Assembly: GCF_025244685.1 (NCBI RefSeq)
Contig: NZ_CP104202.1
Location: 1-64,000 of the forward strand
Length of the DNA stretch: 64,000 nt
Direction of reading: 5' to 3'
Origin: Chlorobaculum sp. MV4-Y
GTDB lineage: Bacteria; Bacteroidota; Chlorobiia; Chlorobiales; Chlorobiaceae
Below are positions 9,190 through 18,415 of this stretch, piece by piece. Every line of letters starts with the position of its first letter. Position 1 is the first letter of the stretch. Both the position numbers and the translations under genes were made by a program. The notes below the pieces were generated by a model. The model worked only from the letters and a program-made list of their open reading frames with translations. It did not search any database and was not told the DNA's origin.

Positions 9190-9683
9190 GGATAGTAAAT
9201 CTGTCGTTGGTGTTTACAGGATTGCTTCTTTTGTTTTTGATGAACCGCTTTCGCTTCATCGACGGGTTCCGGCGAGTGGAGCACCAGCACCGGGCACGGC
9301 GCGTGGCGCATCACCGATTCAGCGGTGCTACCGACCAGCAGGCGTCCCAGATCGCTCGAGCCGTGCGAGCCGAGTACGATCATATAAGCCCCGGTTTTCG
9401 ACGCATATTCGATGATGGTCGAGGCGGGTGAGCCGTATTCCACGGCGAAGCGCACCTGGCAACGGAAGGTCGAAAGAATATCCGAATATCTCGAAAAGTG
9501 GTGCAGGTGCTCCTTGAGCAGCGTGCCCCGGTCACCTGAAGCGGCGTTGCCAACATGCAGCACGATCAGCTCGGTATCGCCCAAACAGTGCTCGGCGGCA
9601 TGACGCAGTGCTCTTTCGGACAATGGCGAGAAATCAACCGGGCAGAGCATAATTCTCGATGGTTTCGCATGGTTTTTCATCAT
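9057..9683 (-). CDS. Universal stress protein (UspA family) with out-of-family C-terminal extension
   Basis: UspA-type protein: RIMLCPVDFSPLSERALRHAAEHC at the N-terminus and the ATP-binding signature MIVLGSHGSSDLGRLLVGSTAESVMRHAPCPVLVLH near residue 130. That segment is normally the end of a single-domain UspA. Here translation continues about 60 lysine/arginine/glutamine-rich residues and overlaps emrA by 133 bp in another frame, so the natural stop may have been lost. I chose ATG 9683 because GGAG stands 8 nt upstream; in-frame ATG 9689 and GTG 9692 also exist. It lies between tolC and emrA in the operon, so it probably accompanies stress-induced efflux. Confidence 0.75.
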   Translation of the reverse strand: MMKNHAKPSRIMLCPVDFSPLSERALRHAAEHCLGDTELIVLHVGNAASGDRGTLLKEHLHHFSRYSDILSTFRCQVRFAVEYGSPASTIIEYASKTGAYMIVLGSHGSSDLGRLLVGSTAESVMRHAPCPVLVLHSPEPVDEAKAVHQKQKKQSCKHQRQIYYPWQKRSNPIHRHRPAKRANQNRSARGCAWRYSAFCSPSASSGVA

Positions 9684-9697
9684 GATCATCACTCCGT

Positions 9698-11017
9698 TTA
9701 TCGCTCGATCAAATCGCCAGCGGCGCGTCTGACCGAATAGGCGTTCATCACATATTCATAGCGTGCCTGCAAGTTCGCCAGCTCCGCTTCGGCCAGCGCT
9801 GCTTCGGCGTCGAGCAGGTCGAGTGTCGTGGCGAGGCCGTTGTCGTAGCGGATTCGTGCGTGTTTGGCCGCGAGGTCAGCCTGCGAGACCTGAAGGCGGG
9901 TCGTCTCGATCTTCTCCCGGCTGTTTTGCAGGTCGTTGACCGACTGGCGAACCTCAGCTTGGCTCATTTGTTCGGCGTCAAGCCTTTGCTGCTCCGCCGA
10001 GCGCTTCATAGCCGTGGCTTCCCTGAGCGCGGCGCTTTTGCGGAATCCGTCGAAGATCGGCACCTGAAGTTCGATGCCCGCCGCAACGTTGGTGCGCATT
10101 TTGCCGAGGTCGGGCACATAGCCGTTCTGCGTGCCCCAGGAAGCGCTGCCCACGAGCTTCGGCAGGAACTCCCGGGTGGCCAGATTTTTTTTGTACGCCG
10201 CCGCCTTGAGGTTCTCGCGGGCGAGCATCACCTCCGGCCGGTGGTCCAGCGCAGAGGCCGCAAGCTTGTCGGCATCCATGTCAGCAGCCGAAATATCGAA
10301 CGAGCCCGTCAGGCTCAGCGGCGCGTTTTCATCGAGGCCGCAGAGACGGCGCAGCGTGATCTCCTGATTCCGGAGTTTGTTCTCGTAGTCGATTTTGCGG
10401 TTTGCTGCACTCGCAAGCCGTACCTGGGTCGTCAGCAGGTCGAAGCGGGTGGCTGCGCCCTGGTCATAGCGCTTCTGCATGTGATTTAGGTTCGTTTGCA
10501 GAGCTGTGACCTCCTTTTCTTGTACCTTGACCGCCTCCTGCAAAAAGAGTATGGAGTAGAAGGTCTGGACGGTGGCCAGCGAAAGGTCGCGAAGAGTCAT
10601 ATCCTGCCGGATGAGCGCGGAGTTTCGCCCAGCCTTGGCCATATCGACAGTGCTTGCGGTACGTCCGAAATCGAACAGCATCATCTCGGCGGTGATGTGC
10701 GCGTCGTAGTTGTCGTTCGGCATGAACTTCATAGCGGTGCCGCCGAAAGATATCTCGGAGACCGGATCGAGGTAGTGGTAGCCCGCCTTGCCCGAAATTT
10801 GCGGGAACCAGGCGCTTCGGCTTTCCGTCACTTTCTCATCGGCGGCCTTGACCTCTTCGGTGGCTTGCCGGGCTTTCGGGTTGTGTTCGCGAGTCATGCG
10901 CAACGCCTCGTCGAGCGTCAGCGGCGTGGCGCCGGCTTCAGCCGCCAGCAATGGCTTGTTCGCCGAAAACGAAACGGCGATCAGGAGTGCAGCGGCGATG
11001 GTATTTCTTTTCTTCAT
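9698..11017 (-). CDS. tolC: TolC-family outer-membrane efflux channel
   Basis: Outer-membrane/periplasmic channel for the EmrAB pump. 439 residues with a Sec signal peptide (MKKRNTIAAALLIAVSFSANKPLLAAEA), then the duplicated OEP architecture: LTLDEALRMTREHNPKARQATEEV opens repeat one, and long alanine/glutamine-rich helices and GIELQVPIFDGFRKSAALREA mark repeat two. It ends YDNGLATTLDLLDAEAALAEAELANLQARYEYV, typical of the family. First gene of the leftward operon tolC-usp-emrA-emrB; a sigma-54-like promoter and a palindrome lie directly upstream. Confidence 0.93.
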   Translation of the reverse strand: MKKRNTIAAALLIAVSFSANKPLLAAEAGATPLTLDEALRMTREHNPKARQATEEVKAADEKVTESRSAWFPQISGKAGYHYLDPVSEISFGGTAMKFMPNDNYDAHITAEMMLFDFGRTASTVDMAKAGRNSALIRQDMTLRDLSLATVQTFYSILFLQEAVKVQEKEVTALQTNLNHMQKRYDQGAATRFDLLTTQVRLASAANRKIDYENKLRNQEITLRRLCGLDENAPLSLTGSFDISAADMDADKLAASALDHRPEVMLARENLKAAAYKKNLATREFLPKLVGSASWGTQNGYVPDLGKMRTNVAAGIELQVPIFDGFRKSAALREATAMKRSAEQQRLDAEQMSQAEVRQSVNDLQNSREKIETTRLQVSQADLAAKHARIRYDNGLATTLDLLDAEAALAEAELANLQARYEYVMNAYSVRRAAGDLIER

Positions 11018-11031
11018 GGTATGTTGCGTGT

Positions 11032-11045
11032 TAGTATCGATACTA
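11032..11045. promoter_or_regulatory. 14-bp perfect palindrome at the tolC leader
   Basis: TAGTATCGATACTA is a perfect palindrome 15 bp upstream of the tolC start, where transcription from the sigma-54-like element would begin. It could be an operator or a leader structure; no binding protein can be assigned. Confidence 0.4.
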
Positions 11046-11052
11046 CATCAAA

Positions 11053-11068
11053 TACAATTTTCATGCCA
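11053..11068 (-). promoter_or_regulatory. Candidate sigma-54 (-24/-12) promoter for the efflux operon
   Basis: On the minus strand TGGCATGAAAATTGTA keeps the invariant GG, ten bases, then GT (consensus TGGCAC-N5-TTGC, GG-N10-GC). It reads towards tolC and would give a leader of about 25 nt. The divergent neighbour is a sigma-54-dependent activator, which makes the match more meaningful. Confidence 0.6.
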
Positions 11069-11153
11069 GAAATTTCTTTGGATTTTATAATCTCGTAAAA
11101 TCAATTTATGGAAGAACTTATCCGCCCTCATCCGAATTCGTTCGTTTTGAAGA

Positions 11154-11172
11154 ATTCTGAAAAATTCAGAAT
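11154..11172. promoter_or_regulatory. Inverted repeat, possible upstream activator site
   Basis: ATTCTGA-5 nt-TCAGAAT is a perfect 7+7 inverted repeat in an AT-rich stretch about 100 bp upstream of the candidate sigma-54 promoter, the usual distance for an enhancer-binding protein. If the activator gene starts at 11213 the site is intergenic. Confidence 0.45.
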
Positions 11173-11212
11173 ATTCTGCGAACGGTGTTCCGAAAATATC
11201 AGAAATCTGGCC

Positions 11213-13321
11213 ATGACTGCCACCACTTTGCCCGAGGCTCTTCGGCTGATGCAGTATATCGGCGACGCCATCGGCACCATCCGCGACCCGCAGGAGCTGT
11301 TCCGCACTGTGACCGACAAACTGCGCCTTCTCTTTGCGTTCGACTCGGCGGTCATCATTACCATCGACCGGGAGCGGCGCGAGGCGAGCGTCTTTTTCGA
11401 GATGCTGCGCTTCGAGTTGCCCGAAGAGCTTCGGGTGCAGAAGCGCTCCGTCGCGGGCACCTGGCTCGAAGGCCACCTTGACGACCGCGAGGTGACGGTC
11501 GCCAGCATTGCCCGCGATATTCCTTCGTTCGGCGCGGATGACGCGCCGCTGCTCTGGACGCTGCATGAGATGGGGATGCGCCAGATCGTGCTCTCGCCGC
11601 TGCGCTCCGGCGGGCGGGTGATCGGCTTCCTCAACTTTGTCTCGAAGGAGGAGGAGGTGTGGAGCGAGAGCGACAAGTCGCTGCTTGCCGGGGTCTCCTC
11701 CTCCATCGCCATCGCGGTCAGCAATGCGTTTGCCTACGAAGAACTGCGCCAGAGGGAGGCCGAGACCGCCATGCAGCTGGCCATCAACAACGCGCTCTTT
11801 ACGATCAAGGATCGCAGCCAGATGCTGCTCACGGTCTGCCAACAGATCAGCCGCCTTGTGCCTTGCTCCTTTCTCGGCATCCGGGTGGTGGGCGAGGACG
11901 GCTGTTACCGGATTTTCGATAATTTCATGCGCGAGCCGGGCAACGCCTTCGCCCCATTCTCGCCGCTCGAACAGCTCGAAATGAGCGTCGATGATCCCGT
12001 TGCGCGGGAGAGCGTCGCGGTGCTGTCGCGCCCCGGCGTCTATTCGGGCGAGCAGTTCGACGAGCTGTGCCGGGAGTTCCGCCTTGTCGGCATGGTGCGC
12101 GACCGCTTTGGCATCAGTTCGAGCATCATTGTGCAGCTCTGGGATGTGCCCGGCAGCCGCGCGGGGCTGATCATTTCAGGCATCGGCGTGTTGCTTGGCG
12201 AAAAGGAGCTCGCGACGGTGCAGCTTATCGTGCCGCAACTTGCGCTCGCTTTGCAGAACTACCTCGCCTTCGACGAGATCGATCGCCTGCGCCGCAAGCT
12301 CGAAGGCGAGCGCACGTACCTGGTTGAGGAGATTCGCGAGGCGCACAACTTCGAAGAAATCGTCGGCCAGAGCGCCCCGCTTGCCGAAGTGTTGCGGCGC
12401 GTCAGCCAGGTCGCGCCAACCGACGCTACCGTGCTGATCGAGGGGGAAACCGGCACCGGCAAGGAGCTCATCGCGCGTGCGATTCACAACCTTTCTCCGC
12501 GCAAGGACCGGATGCTGGTCAGGGTCAACTGTGCGGCGCTGCCCGCTTCGCTGATCGAATCTGAGCTGTTCGGCCACGAAAAAGGGAGCTTCACCGGCGC
12601 TGTCGAACGGCGTATCGGCAAGTTCGAGCTCGCCGACGGAGGGACCATCTTTCTCGACGAAATCGGCGAGTTGCCGCTAGAGTTGCAGGCCAAGTTGCTG
12701 CGGGTGTTGCAGGAGAAGGAGCTGGAGCGCATCGGCGGACGGCGTGTGATTCCGGTCGATGTGCGCGTCATTGCCGCCACCAACCGTGACCTCGGAAAAG
12801 AGGTGGCCGCCGGGCGCTTCCGCGAAGACCTCTACTTCCGGCTTAACGCCTTTCCGCTTTCGCTGCCCCCGCTCCGGGAGCGGCGCGATGACATTCCTGT
12901 GCTTGCCATGCACTTCGCCCGCAAGTTCGCCCGCGAGTTTGGCAAGCCGGAACGAGCCATCCGAGAACGCGACATGCGAGAGCTGGTCTCGCGCGAGTGG
13001 CGGGGCAACATCCGGGAACTTTCCCACTGCATCGAGCAGGCGGTGATCGTTTCCGAAGAAGACACGCTGGACTTTTCCACGGCGCTGCCGCCACGAAGTG
13101 AACAGGTTCCGCTGTCCGCACCATCGGCGATCATGACGATGGCGGAGCTCGAAGAGGAGATGCGAGGCATGGAGCGCAAGCTCATTCTTGACGCCCTCGA
13201 TCGCGCCGGAGGACGGGTCAGCGGCGAAGGAGGTGCTGCGGAGCTGCTGAAGATCAACGCCAAGACGCTCTATTCCCGCATCGAAAAGCTGAGTTTACGC
13301 AAACGTTACGGGGCGGGGTGA
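11213..13321 (+). CDS. Sigma-54-dependent transcriptional activator with two GAF domains
   Basis: FhlA/NorR-type enhancer-binding protein. Order: GAF-like sensor (about residues 5-165), second GAF-like region (about 180-345), AAA+ domain with Walker A GETGTGKE, the sigma-54-contact loop [15 protein letters not shown], Walker [12 protein letters not shown] and the [10 protein letters not shown] arginine region, then a Fis-type helix-turn-helix ([21 protein letters not shown]). The frame is open to ATG 11108, but bases 11108-11212 are AT-rich, hold an inverted repeat and encode no recognisable domain, so [13 protein letters not shown] at 11213 is preferred; neither start has a clear SD. It is divergent from the tolC operon, its likely target. 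Confidence 0.9.
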   Translation: MTATTLPEALRLMQYIGDAIGTIRDPQELFRTVTDKLRLLFAFDSAVIITIDRERREASVFFEMLRFELPEELRVQKRSVAGTWLEGHLDDREVTVASIARDIPSFGADDAPLLWTLHEMGMRQIVLSPLRSGGRVIGFLNFVSKEEEVWSESDKSLLAGVSSSIAIAVSNAFAYEELRQREAETAMQLAINNALFTIKDRSQMLLTVCQQISRLVPCSFLGIRVVGEDGCYRIFDNFMREPGNAFAPFSPLEQLEMSVDDPVARESVAVLSRPGVYSGEQFDELCREFRLVGMVRDRFGISSSIIVQLWDVPGSRAGLIISGIGVLLGEKELATVQLIVPQLALALQNYLAFDEIDRLRRKLEGERTYLVEEIREAHNFEEIVGQSAPLAEVLRRVSQVAPTDATVLIEGETGTGKELIARAIHNLSPRKDRMLVRVNCAALPASLIESELFGHEKGSFTGAVERRIGKFELADGGTIFLDEIGELPLELQAKLLRVLQEKELERIGGRRVIPVDVRVIAATNRDLGKEVAAGRFREDLYFRLNAFPLSLPPLRERRDDIPVLAMHFARKFAREFGKPERAIRERDMRELVSREWRGNIRELSHCIEQAVIVSEEDTLDFSTALPPRSEQVPLSAPSAIMTMAELEEEMRGMERKLILDALDRAGGRVSGEGGAAELLKINAKTLYSRIEKLSLRKRYGAG

Positions 13322-13408
13322 GCGGAGATTTTGTTTATGCAGACATCAATTCACTATTGATTTCATTAATCTTTATATCATTTTCATTACAGTTTTATCA
13401 CATTTTTT

Positions 13409-13519
13409 GTTATCATTTTGATAACAGTACTTGCCACGCTTCCCTGCAAAGCAGCGTACCAGGGCAAGTCTTTTGCATTAAAAGCCTTACAAGTGATCTT
13501 CACATGTAAGGCTTTTTTT
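13409..13519 (+). ncRNA. Candidate structured RNA upstream of the AbiF-family gene
   Basis: The 211 bp between the activator and the Abi gene are AT-rich and then become highly structured. GTTATCA-3 nt-TGATAAC (13409-13425) is followed by a long stem ACTTGCC (13429-13435)/GGCAAGT (13463-13469) enclosing CTGC-AAA-GCAG (13444-13454) and the alternative pair ACGCT/AGCGT. CCCTG (13442-13446) can also pair with CAGGG (13460-13464), suggesting a pseudoknot or switch. A strong terminator ends the RNA at about 13519, 13 bp before the Abi start codon. Abi_2/AbiF genes with upstream non-coding RNA partners are, as I recall, known; whether this belongs to that class needs a covariance search. No tandem repeats of the ToxI type are present. 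Confidence 0.5.
13480..13519 (+). terminator. Intrinsic terminator between the RNA candidate and abiF
   Basis: Stem AAAAGCCTTACA (13480-13491) pairs with TGTAAGGCTTTT (13505-13516), extended by GTG/CAC across an A-A mismatch with an ATCTT loop, then more T residues. It would end the upstream RNA and limit read-through into the Abi gene. Confidence 0.8.
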
Positions 13520-13532
13520 ATACCCCCAGAGT

Positions 13533-14438
13533 ATGCATTACAACAAGCAATCCATCTCTCTTCCTCAACAGATTCAGCAGTTGAAATCGAGAGGTCTCTG
13601 CATCACTGACGAGTCAGCTGCCGAGCACCATCTGAGAAACATCAGTTATTACAGGCTTGCTGGATACTGGTGGCCCATGCAGTCAGACAAGGTCAACCAC
13701 GTTTTCAAACCAAACAGCCGGTTTGAGGATGTCATTGCCTTGTACAGTTTTGATAGCGATTTGAGACTTCTAGTGTTCAAAGCTATCGAACGCATCGAGA
13801 TTGGCCTTCGTACAAGGATGATTAACCATCTTTCTCAGGAAATAGACCCTTGGTGGTTTGAAAATCAGGCGATCTTCACTGATCAAAAGGCTTTTACGAC
13901 GAATCTGAGTTCTCTTGATCGAGAACTGCGAAAATCAAGGGAAGTTTTCATCCAAGAGCATTTTAAGAAGTATCACGCCGATCATCGGCGCCCTCCGGCA
14001 TGGAAGTCTCTTGAAGTTGCGAGTTTTGGGTTGTTATCCAAGCGATATGGGAATCTCAAGCCAGGGATCAAATCGAAAGACACGATCGCAAGTGAGTTGG
14101 GTACGGTCAATCATACTTTTCTGAAAAGCTGGCTTCAGTCCATTTCGCAAATCCGCAATATCTGCGCGCATCACAGCAGGTTGTGGAACAAAAACCTGCC
14201 GGGACGACCTAAACTGATGGCGAATCCTCCCTTGCTATGGGTTCTTAATTCTCCGCATGTTTTAAAACATCACCAGCTCTATGTGCATCTGTGTTGCATG
14301 AAGTATCTGCTTGATGCGATCAGTCCGGGACATCGGTTTCCGAGACGCCTGAAACATCTTTTTCAGCCATATCGAACGGTGGATCAGAATGCGCTCGGTT
14401 TTCCTGCACAATGGCAGGCCGATCCATTCTGGCAGTGA
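13533..14438 (+). CDS. Abi_2 (AbiD/AbiF) family abortive-infection protein, HEPN RNase-like
   Basis: 301 residues. Family features: the N-terminal block LRNISYYRLAGYWWPM (residues 34-49), YSFDSDLRLLVFKAIERIEIGLRTRMINHL in the middle, and the HEPN catalytic motif RNICAH (R-x4-H, residues 208-213) in ISQIRNICAHHSRLWNK. HEPN proteins of this kind are usually RNA-cleaving toxins in phage defence. G+C and codon use are clearly lower than in neighbours, which suggests recent acquisition. It stands alone between a regulator and a lipoprotein gene, with a structured terminator-ended RNA immediately upstream. No second protein partner is visible. Confidence 0.88.
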   Translation: MHYNKQSISLPQQIQQLKSRGLCITDESAAEHHLRNISYYRLAGYWWPMQSDKVNHVFKPNSRFEDVIALYSFDSDLRLLVFKAIERIEIGLRTRMINHLSQEIDPWWFENQAIFTDQKAFTTNLSSLDRELRKSREVFIQEHFKKYHADHRRPPAWKSLEVASFGLLSKRYGNLKPGIKSKDTIASELGTVNHTFLKSWLQSISQIRNICAHHSRLWNKNLPGRPKLMANPPLLWVLNSPHVLKHHQLYVHLCCMKYLLDAISPGHRFPRRLKHLFQPYRTVDQNALGFPAQWQADPFWQ

Positions 14439-14557
14439 ACTTGTGCAGGCGTAATTGCCTGAAGATATTTCGTGACGCAGTATTGTTGCTGCGTTTCGGT
14501 GCATTTGTTAGCTTCATACATGGCCTGTATAATCGAATTCTCTAAATGCGAAACATC

Positions 14558-15379
14558 ATGAAAACCATCACCCGTCGATTGTTTGCTGCCGTGCTGGTGC
14601 CGGGTCTGTTGTTGCTCTCGGCATGCGGCAAGAAAGATTCCAGTGCTCCCGGTCCCGCCGGTGTCGATCAGGCGGCTCCCGCCATAGCCGGTCCCTTTAC
14701 CGGTGTTCTTACCATGAAGACTACCATCCCCAAGGCCGGAACGAGCGATATGAAGCTTTACATCGGCCCGAAAGGGATGCGCGCCGAAAGCAAGACCAGC
14801 ATCGGTGCTCACGGTGGAGAGGTGTCCATGACCATCCTTTCGCTGAAAGACAGTCCTGACAAGGTTTACATGATTAACGGTGAGACCGGCGCCTGCATGG
14901 AGCTTGATGTGTCGAAGGTGAAAAAGCAGCCGGGCGGCGACCCGTACGAGAATGCCAAGATAGAAAACCTGGGCAAGGAGCGGGTCAACGGCTTCGACTG
15001 CAACCATGTCCGGATTTCGTGGGCTGACAAGAAGAGCACCATCGACCTCTGGGTGAGCAAGGATATTCTCGACTATTTCGCCTATGCCAAAATGCAGGGG
15101 TCAGATGATCAGACGAACACTCAGCTTGCCGAAAAGCTGAAGGCTGCCGGTCTCGACGGCTTCCCGGTCAAGACGCTGATTTCGCCAGAGGGCGTGGTGA
15201 CAGAGCTGGTGAAAGCCGAGCGAATCACGCCGGATGACAAGCTCTTCGAGGTGCCAGCCAACTGCACCAAGCTGAAGATTCCCGAAGTCCCCAGTGCGCC
15301 ACAGGGCATGTCCAAAGAGAAGATAAAAGAGCTGCAGGAGTTTGGCCGCAAGATGCAGCAGCAGATGAAGCAGGAGTGA
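14558..15379 (+). CDS. DUF4412-like lipoprotein
   Basis: Lipoprotein of about 273 residues: signal segment ending LLLLSACGKKD (lipobox LSAC), a short proline/alanine linker, then a beta-rich domain beginning GVLTMKTTIPKAGTSDMKLYIGPKGMRAESK. The pattern fits the DUF4412 group of periplasmic lipoproteins of unknown function (metal-ion-independent, no catalytic motif seen). The C-terminus is a charged helix rich in K, E and Q. In-frame ATG 14546 is also possible; 14558 begins a more typical signal peptide. Nothing in the neighbourhood suggests a role. Confidence 0.7.
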   Translation: MKTITRRLFAAVLVPGLLLLSACGKKDSSAPGPAGVDQAAPAIAGPFTGVLTMKTTIPKAGTSDMKLYIGPKGMRAESKTSIGAHGGEVSMTILSLKDSPDKVYMINGETGACMELDVSKVKKQPGGDPYENAKIENLGKERVNGFDCNHVRISWADKKSTIDLWVSKDILDYFAYAKMQGSDDQTNTQLAEKLKAAGLDGFPVKTLISPEGVVTELVKAERITPDDKLFEVPANCTKLKIPEVPSAPQGMSKEKIKELQEFGRKMQQQMKQE

Positions 15380-15448
15380 CCGTTAACGGGAACATCTTGT
15401 GATTAAGCGCTGTTTTTCTCAGCAGAAAACGTGGCTTGAATGATCAAC

Positions 15449-15476
15449 ATCGAAGGCCTGTGACAGGGCCTTCGAT
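15449..15476 (+). promoter_or_regulatory. Hairpin in the mrp leader
   Basis: ATCGAAGGCC and GGCCTTCGAT form a perfect 10-bp stem with an 8-nt loop, ending 5 bp before the mrpA ATG. There is no T-run, so it is not a simple terminator. Its position suggests control of translation initiation or mRNA stability, or a terminator of the upstream lipoprotein transcript. Confidence 0.45.
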
Positions 15477-15481
15477 AGTTT

Positions 15482-17635
15482 ATGAGGAGCCTGCCTTTGC
15501 TTGCCCTGATCTTCACCGGTTTTGCCGTTTCGGCAGCCGCTCCATATCTCTATCGTTTGCTGAAGGCCCGGTTCGTCTGGTTCGGGGCGGCTTTTCCACT
15601 GGCGCTGTTCGCCGTATTCATGCTCCGGTATCCGCAGGTCGCGTCCGGTGTCCCGGTGCGCGAGCGCTGGAGCTGGGTGCCGTCGCTCGGACTCGATTTG
15701 AGCTTCGTGCTCGACGGGCTGAGCCTTACCTTCGTTATGCTGGTGACGCTCATCGGCGCAGCGGTGTTTCTGTACGCTTCGGTTTATCTGCGCCACTATG
15801 AAGAGGCTGATCGCTTTTTCGGCTTCATCGGCATATTCATGACCTCGATGCTCGGCGTGGTACTGGCCGACAACATGCTGCTGTTGTTCCTCTTTTGGGA
15901 ACTGACCAGCATCAGTTCGTTCCTCCTGATCGGCTTCAACCACCATGTGGCTTCGTCGCGCTTCGTCGCTGATTCTCGTCGGCGCGTTCACCAAATCGGC
16001 GCAGTTTCCGTTCCACTTCTGGCTGCCCGACGCGATGGCTGCGCCCTCACCGGTGAGCGCCTACCTGCACTCGGCTACGATGGTGAAGGCGGGCATCTAC
16101 CTCATTGCGCGCTTCAACCACGACATCGGCGGCACGGCGCTCTGGCAGGATACGATCCTCTTTACCGGCGCGGCGACCATGATTTTCGCCGGACTGCTTT
16201 CCTACCGCCAGAGCGACCTGAAGCGGCTGCTCGCCTACTCGACCCTGAGCGTGCTCGGTACGCTCGTGATGCTGCTCGGCATCGGCTCGAAGCTGGCGAT
16301 CAAGGCTTTTTTCATCTACCTGATCGCCCACTCGCTCTACAAGGGCACGCTGTTTCTGGTGGCCGGAACGCTCGACCATGAGACCGGCACGCGCGATGTC
16401 TTGAAGCTTGGCGGCCTGTGGAAGGCGATGCCGGTGACGGCGGCGCTGGCGTCATTTTCGATGATGGGGGTGATTCCCCGTTGATCGGCTTCATAGGTAA
16501 GGAGACGCTCTACAAGGCGGTGCTCGAAGTGCAGCCGTGGGGTCGGGTGCTCATCGCGCTTGCGGTGGCGTCGAGCGCGTTCCTCGTGGTGGTGACCTTC
16601 CTCGTCGGCTTCCGCCCGTTCCTCGGCAAGCCGCGGCCCGAGTTCCAGAAGGTGCACGAAGCGCCGGTGGCGATGCTCGCCGGTCCGCTCATCCTTGCGC
16701 TTTCGGGGCTATTGCTCGGGCTGTTTCCGGACTTTTTCGTAGGCCACCTGCTCGAAGAGTCCGTCGTCAGCATCATCTCGCAACGGCTCGGCATAGAAAT
16801 CGTGCTCTGGCATGGCTTCAATCTGGTGCTGCTCCTGAGCTTCGTCACGCTTCTCGCGGGGGTCGGCCTCTACCTGCCGAGATCATTCGTGCTTTCGCGC
16901 CTGGAGCCACTTCATCTGCCGGGTCTCGTCAAGCCATCGATCTGGTACGAAGAGGCGCTGTCGGAGATACTGCGGTTTGCCGCCTGGCTCACCTCAGCGT
17001 TGCAGAACGGCGACCTGCGGCGCTATCTCGCGGTCATCATTCTTTCGGCGCTCATTCCTGCGTCGCTGATGCTCTTCAGCGCTGGCGGTTTTTCGGTGAC
17101 GCTGCCCGCTGATCTTTCGGCCACGCCGTATGAAATTGCGCTGGCCCTGATTATCGTGCTGGCGACAGGGCTGCTGCTGATGAGCGATTCGCGCCTGAAG
17201 GCGATCGTGTCGATGGACGTGCTCGGCTTTGGTGTCGGCATCATTTTCATCATTTACGGCGCGTCCGACGTGGCGCTGACCACCTTCGCCATCGAAACGC
17301 TCAACGTCATCCTGTTCGTGCTGGCGCTGGCCCATCTGCCGAAATTCACCAACCGCTCCCGCCCCTCTGGACGCTTTCGCGACGGCCTTATCGCCGCGTC
17401 GGCGGGAATTTTCATGACCCTGACCGTGCTTCAGGTCACCTCCACCGATCTGTCTTCCCGGCTCAAGGAGTACTTCGGCAGCGCCAGCTTGCCCGACGGA
17501 CATGGGCGGAATGTGGTGAATGTCATTCTCGTGGATTTCAGGGCGCTCGATACGCTTGGTGAAATTACGGTGCTTGCCATCGCAGCTATCGGCGTGTTCA
17601 CCCTGCTCAAACTCAGAACCGGAAAAACGGATTGA
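15482..17635 (+). pseudogene. mrpA: Na+/H+ antiporter subunit A with internal deletion and a frameshift
   Basis: MrpA is the large NuoL-like subunit of the Mrp cation/proton antiporter. The N-terminal half is good up to [22 protein letters not shown]. Then about 60-65 family residues are absent and the next recognisable block, [40 protein letters not shown], is in another frame. At the junction is a 10-bp tandem repeat (GCTTCGTCGC twice, 15950-15969). A second break follows SFSMMGVIP: one more C in the run 16476-16479 would restore [17 protein letters not shown]. The C-terminal MrpB-like extension is intact. As written the subunit should not be functional. Confidence 0.88.
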
Positions 17636-17636
17636 T

Positions 17637-18053
17637 ATGAATTCGCTGATCCTTTCGACATCCTCCCGCTACCTGCTGGTGCTGTTGCAGCTCTTTTCGA
17701 TGTTTCTGCTCCTGCGCGGGCATAACGAGCCGGGCGGCGGTTTTGCGGGCGGGCTGGTGGTGGCGGCGGCTTACGCGCTCTACTTCATCGCCAACGGCGT
17801 CACCGAGGCGCGGCGCGTGTTTCGCTTCGAGCCGCTCACGGTGGAGGTCGCGGGCCTTGGCGTGGCGCTCGTGAGCACGCTTCCGTCGATTCTGGGCGGC
17901 ATGGAGTTCATGCGGAGCGTCTGGTTTAACACCGGCATTTCGGTAATCGGCAAGGTTGGCGCGCCGCTACTCTTCGACATCGGGGTCTATCTGCTGGTGC
18001 TCGGCATCACCCTCAAAATCGTCTTTTCGCTGGCCGGGGAGGATGAAGTATGA
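17637..18053 (+). CDS. mrpB: Na+/H+ antiporter subunit B
   Basis: 138-residue membrane protein with the MnhB/MrpB signature [38 protein letters not shown], then three further hydrophobic segments. It is a small subunit needed for assembly of the Mrp complex. It starts 1 bp after the mrpA stop and overlaps mrpC by ATGA. Earlier in-frame starts (17520) lie inside mrpA and are unlikely. It appears intact. Confidence 0.92.
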   Translation: MNSLILSTSSRYLLVLLQLFSMFLLLRGHNEPGGGFAGGLVVAAAYALYFIANGVTEARRVFRFEPLTVEVAGLGVALVSTLPSILGGMEFMRSVWFNTGISVIGKVGAPLLFDIGVYLLVLGITLKIVFSLAGEDEV

Positions 18054-18415
18054 CGCTTCTGCTCGCGCTGATCACCGGCCTGTTTTACGCCGCCGGGATC
18101 TATCTGATTTTACGCCGCAGTCTGGTGAAGGTGATCTTCGGCATCATGTTCCTCGGCCATGCGGCCAACATGCTGATCTTCAGTACCGGGCGGCTGACCA
18201 AAGGATCGCCCGCCTTCGTGCCCGAGGGTGCGCAGGCGCTCGCCGAGCCGTTCGCCGACCCGCTGCCGCAAGCGCTGATTCTGACGGCCATCGTCATTGG
18301 CTTCGGCTTGCAGGCCGTCGCCATCGTGCTCTTCAGGCGGAGCTTCGAGGAGCTTGGCACGGACGACGTTGACGCCATGCGCACGACTGACCGCATCGAT
18401 GGAGGTGAGTCGTGA
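18050..18415 (+). CDS. mrpC: Na+/H+ antiporter subunit C (NuoK-like)
   Basis: 121-residue NuoK homologue with three membrane segments: [35 protein letters not shown], then [27 protein letters not shown]. Length and motifs match MrpC. It overlaps mrpB and mrpD by four bases each (ATGA and GTGA), which implies coupled translation and a single mrp transcript. No defect is visible. Confidence 0.93.
   Translation: MTLLLALITGLFYAAGIYLILRRSLVKVIFGIMFLGHAANMLIFSTGRLTKGSPAFVPEGAQALAEPFADPLPQALILTAIVIGFGLQAVAIVLFRRSFEELGTDDVDAMRTTDRIDGGES

Noticed and set aside
13322-13532. Type III toxin-antitoxin RNA (ToxI-like tandem repeats) upstream of abiF
   Set aside because: There are no tandem repeats of 30-40 nt; the structure is one compact fold plus terminator.
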